A DNA stretch of 18,972 nucleotides from Bremia lactucae (lineage: Eukaryota; Oomycota; Peronosporomycetes; Peronosporales; Peronosporaceae): positions 6,332,378-6,351,349 of the forward strand of contig NC_090619.1 in the NCBI RefSeq assembly GCF_004359215.1, read 5' to 3'. Every line of letters begins with the position of its first letter. Position 1 is the stretch's first letter. Both the position numbers and the translations under genes were made by a program. A model generated the notes under the pieces. It was not told the DNA's origin. It did no database searches and saw only the letters and a program-made list of their open reading frames with translations. This document shows positions 1 to 9,100 of the stretch, piece by piece.

Positions 1-15
1 TGTGGTCCTTGGACG

Positions 16-33
16 GACTACAAAGTGCTACCA
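16..33 (-). other. Primer binding site of the left LTR element
   Basis: On the minus strand TGGTAGCACTTTGTAGTC starts 2 nt after the LTR end. It begins with TGG, complementary to a tRNA 3' CCA. The first 8 bases would pair with an initiator-Met-like end (GCUACCA), but the rest does not, so the primer tRNA is unassigned. The same string follows the LTRs ending at 17450 and, mutated, at 5994. Confidence 0.6.
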
Positions 34-35
34 GG

Positions 36-485
36 TGTAACGGGGCACTGCGACTTGTACTGTTTCAGTACAAGTCCACTTCACACTGCTTCAGATGTGA
101 GTGGTGCCTCTCGTTAGGTGACGTACACTGTACGTATAGAGGAAGACTTCTCTTAAGGCAAGTTAGCTTAAGAGTGTAAAATGAAAACTGTATTAATATA
201 GTTAAGTGTCTTGTTAATCTATCTTTGTAAATGTTGTCTTAACTATAAACTAATACTAAACATGTAAATGAATTCTTATCTATCTTATCTCGTAACTCTC
301 TTTGATTACTTCTACAGCTGATTAGTCTGCGGAATAAATAGACATAATGGTCTATACCTATTTATGGATAAGAATTCAGAAAATTACTATATAAAGTAAT
401 TTTCTCCAAATAATATCTAAATTTTAGATAATATTAATTAACAACCTTTTAGTGTTAAATTCATGTAACGATACACCCCGTTACA
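36..485 (-). mobile_element. 5' LTR of a Ty3/Gypsy-like element leaving the window to the left
   Basis: Read on the minus strand, the segment begins TGTAACGGGGTG at 485 and ends GTGCCCCGTTACA at 36, so it has TG...CA ends and a short inverted repeat. It is about 450 bp. The right-hand LTR at 17029-17450 shares the start (CGGGGTGTATCGTTACA), the TTAATA-CA-TTTTCAT stretch and the final 60 bp. A primer binding site follows directly (16-33), so this is the 5' LTR of a minus-strand element whose body lies outside the window. Near its 3' end are three stem-loops at 121-135, 77-103 and 52-76. The last has an 11-bp stem and a 3-nt loop. The element class is inferred from gag and protease next to the related LTR at 17029. 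Confidence 0.8.
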
Positions 486-956
486 ACACTGGTACTGAAG
501 CGTGACTTATGCTGCACAGATGAGGTATTGAAGCTCTATTGAATTATGTAAATTAACTTCGTATCAAGCCACAACATGTGGCTATCATAAATAAATTGGT
601 ATTCGCTTCACATTAAATAGCATATAATAGGCTGTGAAGGACAAGGGCTGATGTGGCAATAAACAATACGACCTCGGTATTAGGCTGCATATATTTTTTT
701 TAACGAGCTTCGAGATTGGTGCATGTTGTCCTGGATGTGTTGGTGTACGCATCTAGAAAGCAGCATCGAAGTGTAGACAATTCTCTGCCAAGTATTCGGA
801 TTGTATGCTCTACACCCGGACTGCCCACTGGGCTGAGGAAAGAATTCCGCAAAGATTTTGGATCGTCAAGTTTGTGGCATAATATAGTATCGACATCAGC
901 TACTTTATACGCAATAACATAATATCGACATCAGCTGCGTTGACAAATTCTTTATC
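486..956. other. Flank with no recognisable gene
   Basis: AT-rich sequence outside the left LTR. The only open frame of any length (716-922, 68 codons) matches nothing I recognise and looks incidental. A T-run lies at 691-700. A short direct repeat, TATCGACATCAGCT, occurs at about 888-901 and again at 923-936. It may be a duplicated fragment of a lost element. Confidence 0.4.
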
Positions 957-1009
957 GTGACTCGTTCGCGACTGCAGTAGTTCTGGAGTCAAGAGTAAGA
1001 AACGGCCTA
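957..1009 (+). repeat. 53-bp direct repeat, left copy
   Basis: Runs from GTGACTCGTTCGCG to AACGGCCTA and recurs at 1237-1289 with a single C/T difference. The copies are 280 bp apart and flank an AT-rich segment. Near identity over 53 bp suggests recent duplication or the ends of an inserted piece. Confidence 0.85.
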
Positions 1010-1203
1010 CCTCTACTTCCTTTTTGATTAGCTTTGTTAAGAAAGATAAAAATACTTTAAATTTTAAAATAAACGATATTTTATTTTTTTTCGAATTAAA
1101 AACGGAATTTTCAAAATTTAAAGATAAACCGCCAATTGATGTATCAATTCATACAAATGCTAAAAATAATGATGAACTTTTCTTATTGTTAAATGAAATC
1201 TGA
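961..1203 (+). other. Unidentified AT-rich 80-codon open frame lacking a start
   Basis: Frame 961-1203 is open between TGA stops and has no ATG. Its first third is read from the 53-bp repeat. The rest is rich in Lys, Asn, Phe and Asp (for example DKPPIDVSIHTNAKNNDELF) and much more AT-rich than the surrounding coding remains. I do not recognise the product. The non-random composition may be only a result of AT richness. It could be an exon or transposon fragment bounded by duplicated sequence. Confidence 0.25.
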
Positions 1204-1236
1204 GTTGTTAATCAGAAAGTGGTATTGAGGATGGTA

Positions 1237-1289
1237 GTGACTTGTTCGCGACTGCAGTAGTTCTGGAGTCAAGAGTAAGAAACGGCCTA
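1237..1289 (+). repeat. 53-bp direct repeat, right copy
   Basis: Second copy of the sequence at 957-1009, one mismatch. After it the sequences diverge at once (CTACCTC versus CTAATAT), so the repeat edge is sharp. Confidence 0.85.
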
Positions 1290-1432
1290 ATATAATCGAC
1301 AGCACAAATTTCTGATAATATTTTAAATTGACTATTTGTATGATTTAAAAAAAATAGGAATTAATTTATTTATCGAACACGTTTTCGCTTTTTTCCCCTA
1401 TTCTAAAGCCTTAGAATTTACCTTTGGTTGCT
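1290..1432 (+). mobile_element. LTR fragment, plus strand
   Basis: The stretch at about 1380-1430 (GTTTTCGCTTTTTTCCCC, ATTCTAAAGCCTTAGAAT, TTACCTTTGGTTGCTT) aligns with 5814-5865 inside the LTR 5501-5994. The match stops near 1432, where a minus-strand protease relict begins, so this is a truncated LTR joined to a different element. The left boundary is not defined. Confidence 0.4.
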
Positions 1433-2200
1433 TGGACTTCCTACATCGCCAAACTCTGTCTTAGAGCCGCGAGTTTTTCAAAATTTTGTGATGCACCCGA
1501 ATCCACTTGGAGGGTCATCACCTGGTCATAGCCTCTTACTTGAGCGCTATAGACCAGCAGGGTTGAGGTCCAAAATTTCGAGACCTCCGGGACTATGCTA
1601 CCCATTTATATCTTCCACAAATCTGAACTTAGGGGAGCTTCAGAGTCTGCGTCAGTAGGGCATCCCACCCCTACTGCGCTCCTGCATTTCCCAACCCGTC
1701 AGTGGTCGATGCAGAACTCATGCATCTCACACGCTTGTTGCTACCATCGCCCTTTGGGAAGGGAGTCCTCTTGCTGAGCATCTTTGCCCCAGTAGGGACC
1801 CTGGCATAGCAGTGAGCCATCATATGGCCGCGCTTGCCGCATTTATAGCGGACAACGTCTGCATTGCCCAGCTCCATGGGAATGGCATCCGACCTCTCGG
1901 CCAACGGCTTATACCAAGGTGTCGCCGAGGCGCTGTTGTAGGATTGCACCTCAACTAAGGCAACTTGGATTGCCTCTTCCAGCGTTGACGGCACCTTTTT
2001 GAAAAGGGCCTGTCGCGATTGGCCATGCCGTTTGAGTCATTTTGCCAAGATGGCAAGCGAGAAGAGGCGACCGTTCGTTTAGCGAGCGACGCGCTCGTTA
2101 AGACTGAGGGAGATCAGGTAGACTTTTTCCCGCAGCTCTTGGGGCCGTTCTTTGTGAATGGCTTACGCCATCATCGCATACCCACCCAATTAGAGGGATC
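1430..2200 (-). pseudogene. Decayed Ty3-like gag and protease relict
   Basis: Read from 2200 down to 1430. First comes a gag C-terminal segment with the core LREKVYLISLSLNERVAR (about 2150-2085), broken by a stop. Then follows KKVPSTLEEAIQVALVE running into an open stretch 1994-1671. A CCHC zinc knuckle lies at 1850-1809 (RYKCGKRGHMMAHC). Its first cysteine is replaced by Arg, so metal binding is probably lost. After further frameshifts an aspartic protease core, VDSGASQNF, lies around 1506-1480 with the catalytic Asp at 1503-1501. Family knowledge: gag binds RNA through the knuckle, and the retropepsin-like protease matures the polyprotein. No reverse transcriptase follows. This is a different lineage from the elements at 5501 and 17029, which have DCGAS or a derivative. 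Confidence 0.75.
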
Positions 2201-2212
2201 CTCTAGCTTAAG

Positions 2213-2430
2213 GGGGGGGGACTAGCACGAGGAAAACCATTTCTGGCTCATGCTCATCACGCGTCGAAGTCAACAACGACGCGAGTGATGTCGATGTCGA
2301 AGTAATCGACATCGAAGACAAGAATGATCTCATGGCAGTACGCACAAAGCGTACTAAAAAGAATTAACAAGTTGTTTTTCTTAATAAAAAGAAAACTGTA
2401 TTTAATATAATTAAGCTCTCCTGTTTTTAT
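2213..2430 (-). mobile_element. Probable LTR 3' portion, minus strand
   Basis: The stretch GAAAACTGTATTTAATATAATTAAG (about 2391-2415) resembles 183-207 in the left LTR, and both are in reverse orientation. As in the other LTRs, three stem-loops follow toward the element body: 2337-2355 (7-bp stem), 2287-2313 (9-bp stem, 9-nt loop) and 2260-2283 (7-bp stem). A G-run at 2211-2220 sits where the terminal CCCC (minus strand) would be. The gag/protease relict lies just inside, so the two may belong together with the 5' gag deleted. A short plus-strand open frame ending TKRTKKN also crosses here and is probably incidental. Confidence 0.45.
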
Positions 2431-3610
2431 CTATTTAATACTAACTTCACTGTGGATGTCGCTCAGATAGCCTTACCAATGAGCGTGTTCTGACTGTCAA
2501 TAGGAAAACAAATATTTGCTTTTGATCTAAAATTGGTCTTCTTTTATCCTCATTTGAAACACACTGGGCGAAATTGGTGCTAGTTTTGCGAACGAGTAAC
2601 AATATTGCGGCTTTGCACCATCGTAGTCAACCAAAGGTGAAGCAAATCAGAACTTTATCAATCGACTGAAAAAACTCTTTCGTTATTCCAGTTGCGAAGA
2701 GGCAGAAAGTGGTTGCTCCAGAGTGGTTTCACTCGAGACAGACCATATTTATAACATTAAATAGATCCAAATGTTGCACCATCACACGTTACTCTTATAA
2801 GATACTAAATAATGAATGCTGGTGCTTCGCAGATCAGTGCTTGTGAGCGCAATACTGAATTCCTGCATTTGCCATTTAGTCGCGCTATTCTTTGGGCTGG
2901 GTACATTTTATAATATTTTCAATGCAATTTTATCGATGCAACTTGGGCGCAAGACGTAGGAAGATCTTGTTTATAACTGAAAGAAAAGTTCTACAGCTGT
3001 ACAAGCGTACTCAGCAGATAAAATGTGACACTCCTAATGATTTATTCTACGGAAAATTATGATGCGTGCGGATAAATGCGAAATGCTGAATTACAAAGCT
3101 TCGCGCTTTTATGGAGCTCGTGACGACAAAAACGGAGCAATATCCTCGGCACCTTTGTCCTATTGTCAATTGTACCCTACTAATAAAGGTGTTCCTTTTA
3201 CTACTCCGAAAGCCAAAGTCCAGTGCCTTTTACGAATCGTGAGATGGAGCTAACTTTATTCAAATGCCATTATTCAGATCACGATTACCGACAATTTAAT
3301 CTGCTTCGATAATGAATTTCCAAGTGCTGGGCAGAAGAGGGCTGTATCACTTACAACACAAATCAACGTTAAAATAGTCGTTATTTCCCGTTTTTCTGCA
3401 CAAAATAATGTATAAAAATCAGCTGTAGCAGCAGATCGAGGTGCGGTATAGTCAATCCTGATGGAATTCAATATTTGTCTGTACTTGGCAACTGCTTTAG
3501 AGAGAAGTTTATAATGTACATATCTGTGGCGCAAGATGCAATTCACGTAAAGCTGCTTGTTGTGTTTATCAGTAATGTTGAGCAAAAACAGCGTGGCATC
3601 TGGCATCACC
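2431..3610. other. Laccase upstream region, no recognised gene
   Basis: About 1.2 kb of unique-looking sequence. Two open frames occur, 3059-3253 (plus, 64 codons) and 3274-3612 (minus, 112 codons). Neither has a signal peptide, known motif or recognisable similarity. The 112-codon frame contains a Lys/Arg-rich stretch and ends hydrophobic. I regard both as unproven. No retroelement core motif was seen. Confidence 0.4.
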
Positions 3611-3616
3611 ATTAGT

Positions 3617-3632
3617 GCTCATTATGCTGACC
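3617..3632 (+). promoter_or_regulatory. Candidate oomycete initiator upstream of laccase
   Basis: GCTCATTATGCTGACC begins 132 bp before the laccase ATG. Oomycete core promoters often contain GCTCATTYYNCAWTTT. Here the first seven bases match exactly and the rest poorly. The position is compatible with a transcription start, but no downstream motif supports it. Confidence 0.35.
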
Positions 3633-3748
3633 ATAGCGCGAAATGCGAAAAGTATCAAAGTTAATCGAGGCACCACTCGATCGGCATTCCGTTATTTGCT
3701 CTCGGCTACCTGTATTCCGAATAAAACGCAATCTTAACCGGCCAAGCC

Positions 3749-5425
3749 ATGGGCTTCAAACACTTCACTGCGATTGTCATGGCTTTAAAAGCGCTTAATG
3801 TCGAATCTACCGCGGCTGACTGTATCACGTACGATTGGCGCATTACGTCCATCTACAGCGAATACGATGGTGTATATATTCCGTCGCTTGGAATCAACGA
3901 TAGGCCAGCTGACAAAGCCATCATTGAAGTGACTCTGGGTCAAGAGGTCGAAGTTCACGTGACCAATCAAATCCATGAGCCGACGTGTTTGCACTGGCAC
4001 GGCCTGAAGCAACTTGGCACGCAAGAAATGGATGGTACGTCCGAAATTACTCAATGTCACATTCCTCCCAATGGAACGATAACGTACCGCTTCATGCCCG
4101 ACAAGGCTGGTACGTTTTGGTGGCACAGCCATCACTTGGCACAGTACGCGTTTGGACTTCGAGGTCCGTTGATTGTTCATGCCCCAGTAAACCAGAAGCA
4201 AGACTGGGAGGCAAGGATCGACGGGGAACATGTTGTTCAAATGGCGGATTTGTACCATCGACCACCGCAAACAACGCGGATGTGGGATAATATTCTTATC
4301 AACAACCGTGGTCGATACAATTGCTACGCCGCTCTTCAGCATAATTTTACGAATTGCACAAACAATCAATCGCTCTCGAACTTTTTCTTTCAGCCTGGAT
4401 ACACGTATCGTCTACGCCTTATTAACATGGCAGCTCTGTCCCCGATCGTCTTTAGCATTGATGACCACGAATTTAGTGTGGTTGCTGCCGACGGGGATTA
4501 TCTTCAGCCTTCAAAGCTTATAAACTCACTCATGCTTAATGCCGGTCAACGGTACGACATCATAGTGAAGGCGAAAATTCCGACAAATCAGAAGGCAGTT
4601 AATTCTTTCTATATGCGAGCAATTGGACTTCATGGTCTGCCCTGGACACGAGGACGGGGGGCAGACGCTGGCGTGGGCTTTACTACGGAAGGTCTTGGCG
4701 TAATCACTTACGAATTTCGAAGCAATGTCGTTCCGACATCACAAAAGCAACAATTCCTAACAACTATCAACGAATTTGATTATATGCCTTTACTACCGGT
4801 CGTGCTTCCGAAATTTGCGTCGGATCGGTCCGTTATGCAGTTTAAAATGGAAAAAGGCCTAGGTTACATGGCCATTGACGGTGGTGATTTTCACCATTTT
4901 CAACACCCGCCGGAAGCTCCGCTCTTTTCGATCGCTAGCGGCATGAAGACCGAGGAGCTCCCAATTGAGGCCAATGCACGAAAAATCAAGTACGGAGATC
5001 ACATTGAAGTGGTGCTTGTCAACGCTAGAAATGAGCAGCATCCGTTCCACATGCATACACACTCTCCATGGGTCGTACGTAGCGGTGTGGCGTCTTTAAA
5101 GCAGATCCAAGACAATCAATTGCCGCCTCTTCAACTGGAAAATCCAATGACTCGGGACGTGTATACTGTCCCACCGTGCACTTCGGATGGTAAGGACGGC
5201 TGTCTCAACGTCGGATACGTGGTGCTGCGCTTTACGGCTGACAATCCGGGTGTATGGATATTCCACTGCCACATCGACTGGCACGTGGAGGCCGGTTTAT
5301 CAATGATTTTGGTGGAGGGTGAGAAGGAGCTACAAGAATTGGGTGTGACATCCTTTTCCAACACAATTCTTAGTGTCTGCGGCAGCACGAGCAAGTTTTC
5401 AATGTCGAACGCAAGCTGTAAGTAA
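3749..5425 (+). CDS. Secreted laccase-type multicopper oxidase
   Basis: Intronless 558-residue protein, a usual laccase length, with all four copper-binding signatures. L1 is HWHG (His82, His84). L2 is WWHSHH (His126, His128). L3 is HPFHMH (His431, 434, 436). L4 is HCHIDWHVEAGL (His506, Cys507, His508, His512). The axial position ten residues after Cys507 is Leu517, as in many laccases and unlike Met-type blue copper sites. Such enzymes oxidise phenols or similar substrates and reduce oxygen to water; the substrate here is unknown. The N-terminus (MGFKH, then FTAIVMALKALNV, then ESTAADC) fits a weak secretion signal. Sequons at Asn108, 199, 202, 206 and 554 also suggest secretion. The start has a good context (GCCATGG). 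A second ATG at 3779 is possible and its ATGGCTTTAA string recurs at the pseudogene start. An LTR lies 75 bp past the stop. Confidence 0.95.
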   Translation: MGFKHFTAIVMALKALNVESTAADCITYDWRITSIYSEYDGVYIPSLGINDRPADKAIIEVTLGQEVEVHVTNQIHEPTCLHWHGLKQLGTQEMDGTSEITQCHIPPNGTITYRFMPDKAGTFWWHSHHLAQYAFGLRGPLIVHAPVNQKQDWEARIDGEHVVQMADLYHRPPQTTRMWDNILINNRGRYNCYAALQHNFTNCTNNQSLSNFFFQPGYTYRLRLINMAALSPIVFSIDDHEFSVVAADGDYLQPSKLINSLMLNAGQRYDIIVKAKIPTNQKAVNSFYMRAIGLHGLPWTRGRGADAGVGFTTEGLGVITYEFRSNVVPTSQKQQFLTTINEFDYMPLLPVVLPKFASDRSVMQFKMEKGLGYMAIDGGDFHHFQHPPEAPLFSIASGMKTEELPIEANARKIKYGDHIEVVLVNARNEQHPFHMHTHSPWVVRSGVASLKQIQDNQLPPLQLENPMTRDVYTVPPCTSDGKDGCLNVGYVVLRFTADNPGVWIFHCHIDWHVEAGLSMILVEGEKELQELGVTSFSNTILSVCGSTSKFSMSNASCK

Positions 5426-5500
5426 CATATGATGCTAAAATAGATATTGGGGAAGACATTATTTATATCGTGGTAGATTTTAAAAATTCTACCCACCCGG

Positions 5501-5994
5501 TGTGCCGTTACTTAAGTATTATTTCCTATAAGAGGAATAATAAATATAATTTCCTATGAGAGGAAATAAAAAAGAAGTACAAAAAAAATATCTTTATCAA
5601 TTTTGACTTAAATAGTTCCAGTATTTCCAAATTGGATAATATTGATGCAATAAGACGTTAGCTTTATTGATTGGTTGATTTAAGTCTAAATCAACCTCGC
5701 CAATCGTACGATTGTGCGGTGCGCAAGGAGGCGGCATACTTAGTTAGATATTTATAAAATAAGTTCAGTGAGTAGATAGAAGATCGTTACGTAGGAAACT
5801 AGATATATTAATACAGTTTTACTTTTCCCTAATTCTAATCCTTTGAATTACCTTTGTTAGCTAAAGCCCCTTAGCTACTAAGAAACCATCCTCTGTACCC
5901 TTGTGTACGTAAAGGTTTGAGGCACCTAACCTACACTGTAATCAGTGTAAAGTTAACTAGTACTGATCAGTATAGAGAGAGGTGCCCCGTTACA
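5501..5994 (+). mobile_element. LTR of a decayed Ty3/Gypsy-like element
   Basis: The 3' end is GGTGCCCCGTTACA (5981-5994), matching the other LTRs. The start is TGTGCCGTTAC at 5501, so length is about 494 bp. A PBS and a gag relict follow, making this a 5' LTR. Inside are two tandem TTTCCTAT-AGAGGAAA hairpins near 5522-5569 and a perfect 10-bp hairpin at 5673-5696 (GGTTGATTTA, 4-nt loop). Near the 3' end are smaller stem-loops (about 5894-5909, 5932-5949 and 5961-5972). The insertion is just downstream of the laccase stop. No matching 3' LTR was found. Confidence 0.75.
5539..5573 (+). terminator. Possible poly(A) signals for laccase within the LTR
   Basis: AATAAA occurs at 5539-5544 and again at 5568-5573, 114 and 143 bp after the laccase stop. 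Both lie inside the LTR. None was seen in the 75 bp between the stop and the LTR. Whether the laccase transcript ends here is inference. Confidence 0.3.
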
Positions 5995-5996
5995 CC

Positions 5997-6015
5997 TAGT
6001 AGCACTTCGTAGTCC
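5997..6015 (+). other. Mutated primer binding site
   Basis: TAGTAGCACTTCGTAGTCC starts 2 nt after the LTR end. It differs from the sites at 17453 and 33-16 by TGG to TAG and one T to C change. Loss of TGG would weaken tRNA priming, in keeping with a dead element. Confidence 0.55.
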
Positions 6016-6046
6016 GTTCAACGACCTACGCACGTTCCATCCCAAC

Positions 6047-8040
6047 ATGGACTTCTTCGATGAAGAAGGAGGGAGCTTTTAGCCCCTCAAGAAGGTTATC
6101 ACGCCAAGCGTGAAGGGTTTACTCGTTTGAGTTACTTGAATAGATAGCGATCGAACGAATGAGTTCGGGTGGAGGCGAGCCAGCCGTTGGCGCCATGCTG
6201 TTCTCTCTGAACACAGATGAACAACATGCGGCCATAGCCGAGTTCATACAACATGAATCTCGACGAGGCCCAAGAATAAGTACTCTTGCTTCACCAGCCA
6301 GGCTCTCAACACGTCGAGGTGTTGAGTTAACAGGGTGCTCAACAGCTCGAACTGTTGATACAGTAGATTTACATGCTGCTAGCGGACCTACGCTTCCGCG
6401 TCGATCCAAAACCTTAAAGATCAAAATCTCTAAGTTTAAGGCAATCGAGGACGACTCCTTTTTAAGATGGTTTGTCGAATTAGACGACGCGATTGAAGCT
6501 CGCCGCATCAATAATAATGCTACAAAAGTAAAATTTGGCACGTCCAACTTATCCGGACGTGCCTAATCTTGTGATTTGAGGTTCAAGCTTCACGACCCAT
6601 TGGTTATGGGTCGTATGAGGTCTTTAAGATTCGGCTTAGGCAAACCTTTGAGCCATCACGTGCCGAATACAGGGCTCGTGCAAAGCTCCTTGATTTGAAG
6701 CAGGGAATGCGTGACGCTTACGCCCAGCATACATGATACCTTGTAAGTTGTATCAACCAATAGATGAACAAACACAGGTGACTGTGTTAATAAAAGGTCT
6801 TACAGACGGTCCTGTTAAGACTCACTCGTTCCGGCTTAAACTAGAGTCGCTCGACCAAGCGATCTTTATAGCGAGACAGAAGGACTTCAGCCTGAAACAG
6901 GCTTCGTCTATTCTGGTGCTTATCGTCTAATAGTCGACAAGAAAACGGAGGTCAAGAACCTATAACCTCTTGTATGTGAAGACCGAGTAATCTCGCTCTC
7001 CAAGTTACAAACGATTGCAAAAATGCAATCCTTGTTAAAGTACGGACCAATACGCTTATGAGTGTAGTGCGCCCAGTGCCTTATAATAATGAGTGAAACG
7101 GTCGACCTCCCGCTAGGAATAGCGGAGGACGCGGATCCGACGCTGTTGCAAAATCGCAACGGCAAGGCGGGTCGTTATATAACCGTTAAGGCCAGTAGGT
7201 TCGGAGCGCCATACTGATCCAGCAACGTCAAAAGAATTGCAGGCCTTTTAACTAAAGTTGCTCCTCAAACACGAACATTTTGTGCAAAGCCCCAGGTGAT
7301 GAGGTTAATCTCATCACCTTGAACATTATAGTGGCAAATGATTACCACTAGAGTCCCTCGTCGATTGTAGGGCGTCAAACAATTCATTCGACGCAATTCG
7401 TATGAAGATCACAGACTCAAGTTGATTTAGCGCGATATACCTCTAACGCGGATGACAATGCACCTAGCATCGAGCGCATTTGGAGCAGTAAAGTAATGTG
7501 TAGTTACGATAATGATTTCATCGTACTTGGGAAGCATTCGTTCTAAATGTGCAAAGCTTAGCCTCGCTTGACAAACTGGATAATTTTCGTGACGGTTCGA
7601 AAACGGACCGTAGTCCAAGCACGCTACAAGCTGCACCATTTTCTCCAGAGAGGTAGAGCTACCTTGCCTCTCGTCGGGGGACCCATGTAACTGCTACTTT
7701 AAGGGTGCAGGCCATGCCCTTAAGGTGGCATATTCCCTTAAAGACCCTCATTGAAGAACGTGCGTCTCTTGTGAGATACGCGAAGATATTGAAAGCCTCT
7801 TATTCTTTTACGAGCGCTTACCGCGCTCGTTCTCTGATGTACCCTCCGTGGGAGAGGATGGGTCTTGACTTACTGCTGAGCGAGACCCGGAACGTCTATC
7901 ATCAGCTACGAACGAGGTTCCCAGATATCATGCAAGGGTAAATACCCTCGCCAACGATCGAGGTAACTCGTTCGACTCTCCACATCCTTTGACGGATTCG
8001 AGTGGTGAGAAGCGTTTTCTAGTTGATTGCTTCTTGAACC
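6047..8040 (+). pseudogene. Broken gag-protease-pol start of the 5501 element
   Basis: The gag start is ATGGACTTCTTCGATG at 6047, soon followed by a stop. The open piece 6159-6566 aligns with gag at 17594 onward (shared FIQHE; LKIKISKF; LRWFVELDDAI). Further pieces follow in shifted frames at about 6580-6720 and 6733-6930, the latter with VLIKGLTDGPVKT. The zinc knuckle at 7024-7065 keeps its cysteines, but His is now Gln and there is an internal stop. The protease core at 7360-7377 reads VDCRAS, with the invariant Gly changed to Arg. Around 7505-7535 the frame reads YDNDFIV, as in the protease C-terminal part. At 7919-7980 FPDIMQG, a stop, then NDRGN resembles the linker before Ty3 reverse transcriptase. 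Homology ends about 8040, so reverse transcriptase, RNase H, integrase and the 3' LTR are missing. Confidence 0.7.
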
Positions 8041-9100
8041 ACCGTGGGTGAACGGGGGGGGGGCTTGAAACAAAGGAGTTACATCATTTTCCTGCTTGCA
8101 TGTGTACCTTCGATGTTGGATGATGCATAATTTTTTTTCGTCATCACCTGGCTTGTGGGCATGCTCATCGTTGTTTTCGCGTGCAAGGATCTGGTAAAGG
8201 TTTTCAACAATCACCATGTCGTGAAGGCACGCCTGCAGAAGGCGCAGAAGGCTGACTCCTTATGTTCCCTCGTTCGACCCACGCCCACTCGTTAGGGGAC
8301 CATTCAAGCCCACCATTAATTGTGGAGCGAAATCAAAAATGGAGTCACTCGAATTGCTTAAGCCACGCAGAAACATGTTTTTCATGGAAGCGTACGATCT
8401 AGATAGGCCTCTAGAATGCTAGCACGAAATTGAATATCGACCAGGTGCTCATTTAACTGTGAGTGCGAAGATTCCACAGCGTTTTCCAAGAGTAGCGTCG
8501 AATTGCATCTATGGCTTGGCGGGCTTGGGATTTTCGTGGAGCAAGACCGAATGGATGGCTGACGTCTCACCCGCGTCTAGCTTCCAGGAAGACATATTCG
8601 GATACCTAAACAGCACCTGAAATTTCTGCTCAGTCCGTGTTTACTGCCGGTTCGGCTTGAGGGAGCACAAGAGAGAGAAAAGTATGAGGCAGCGCTAGAC
8701 AACCTAAAATGGGGGGTCAGCTGGGTAACACCCGAGGATTGGGTCGTAGAGACTTCCCAACCCCTTCTACCTCCGATCATGAAGATGCGGCCGACTGAAT
8801 AAGCCTCCTGGCCCACGTACTCCTGGGACAAAACTTCGTGGATACGAACCTGTCGGTGCACTTTTGACGACTCAAACATACGCCTAAATTCGGCCATGTG
8901 CGATTGCTGCCCTGAGTGTGCATCGCATTGGGGACAAAACGCACTCTTTGTGATTAAGACGACGGGAGCAATGTCGTATCGCCAAGCCATGCTCCGACGC
9001 TGGAGTTTCGCAATTCTGCTTGGATATAGAAGAATATCTACGTGTCTAGCCGGACGTTAAGCCGCGCATCCGCCGAGGTTGACCCGCAAATACGACTGAT
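8041..9100 (-). other. Unidentified region with scattered minus-strand open frames
   Basis: Homology to the retroelement stops before the G-run at 8055-8063. On the minus strand a 137-codon frame at 8990-8577 starts MAWRYDIAPVVLITKS and contains a single CPQC pair. Shorter pieces follow in other frames, including one ending HENPKPAKP (about 8515) and one with KNMFLRGLSNSSDSIFDF (about 8378-8325). Together they could be a decayed gene or transposon on the minus strand. I do not recognise the family, and the pieces may be unrelated. No copper-oxidase, reverse transcriptase or integrase motif was seen. Confidence 0.25.

Noticed and set aside
716..922. 68-codon plus frame
   Set aside because: No motif and no homologous neighbour; length is within chance.
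2019..2225. 68-codon plus open frame
   Set aside because: Antisense to recognisable minus-strand gag remains (LREKVYLISLSLNERVAR).
2260..2370. Plus-strand C-terminal coding tail ending TKRTKKN
   Set aside because: The apparent protein comes from the stem-loop repeats of an LTR fragment, with no upstream coding frame.
3785..4369. 194-codon minus open frame inside the laccase gene
   Set aside because: It is antisense to the conserved laccase coding sequence and has no motif of its own; a shadow frame.
8041..9100. Search for reverse transcriptase or integrase motifs completing the 5501 element
   Set aside because: No YxDD-like or integrase-like motif was visible in the frames examined; homology stops near 8040.
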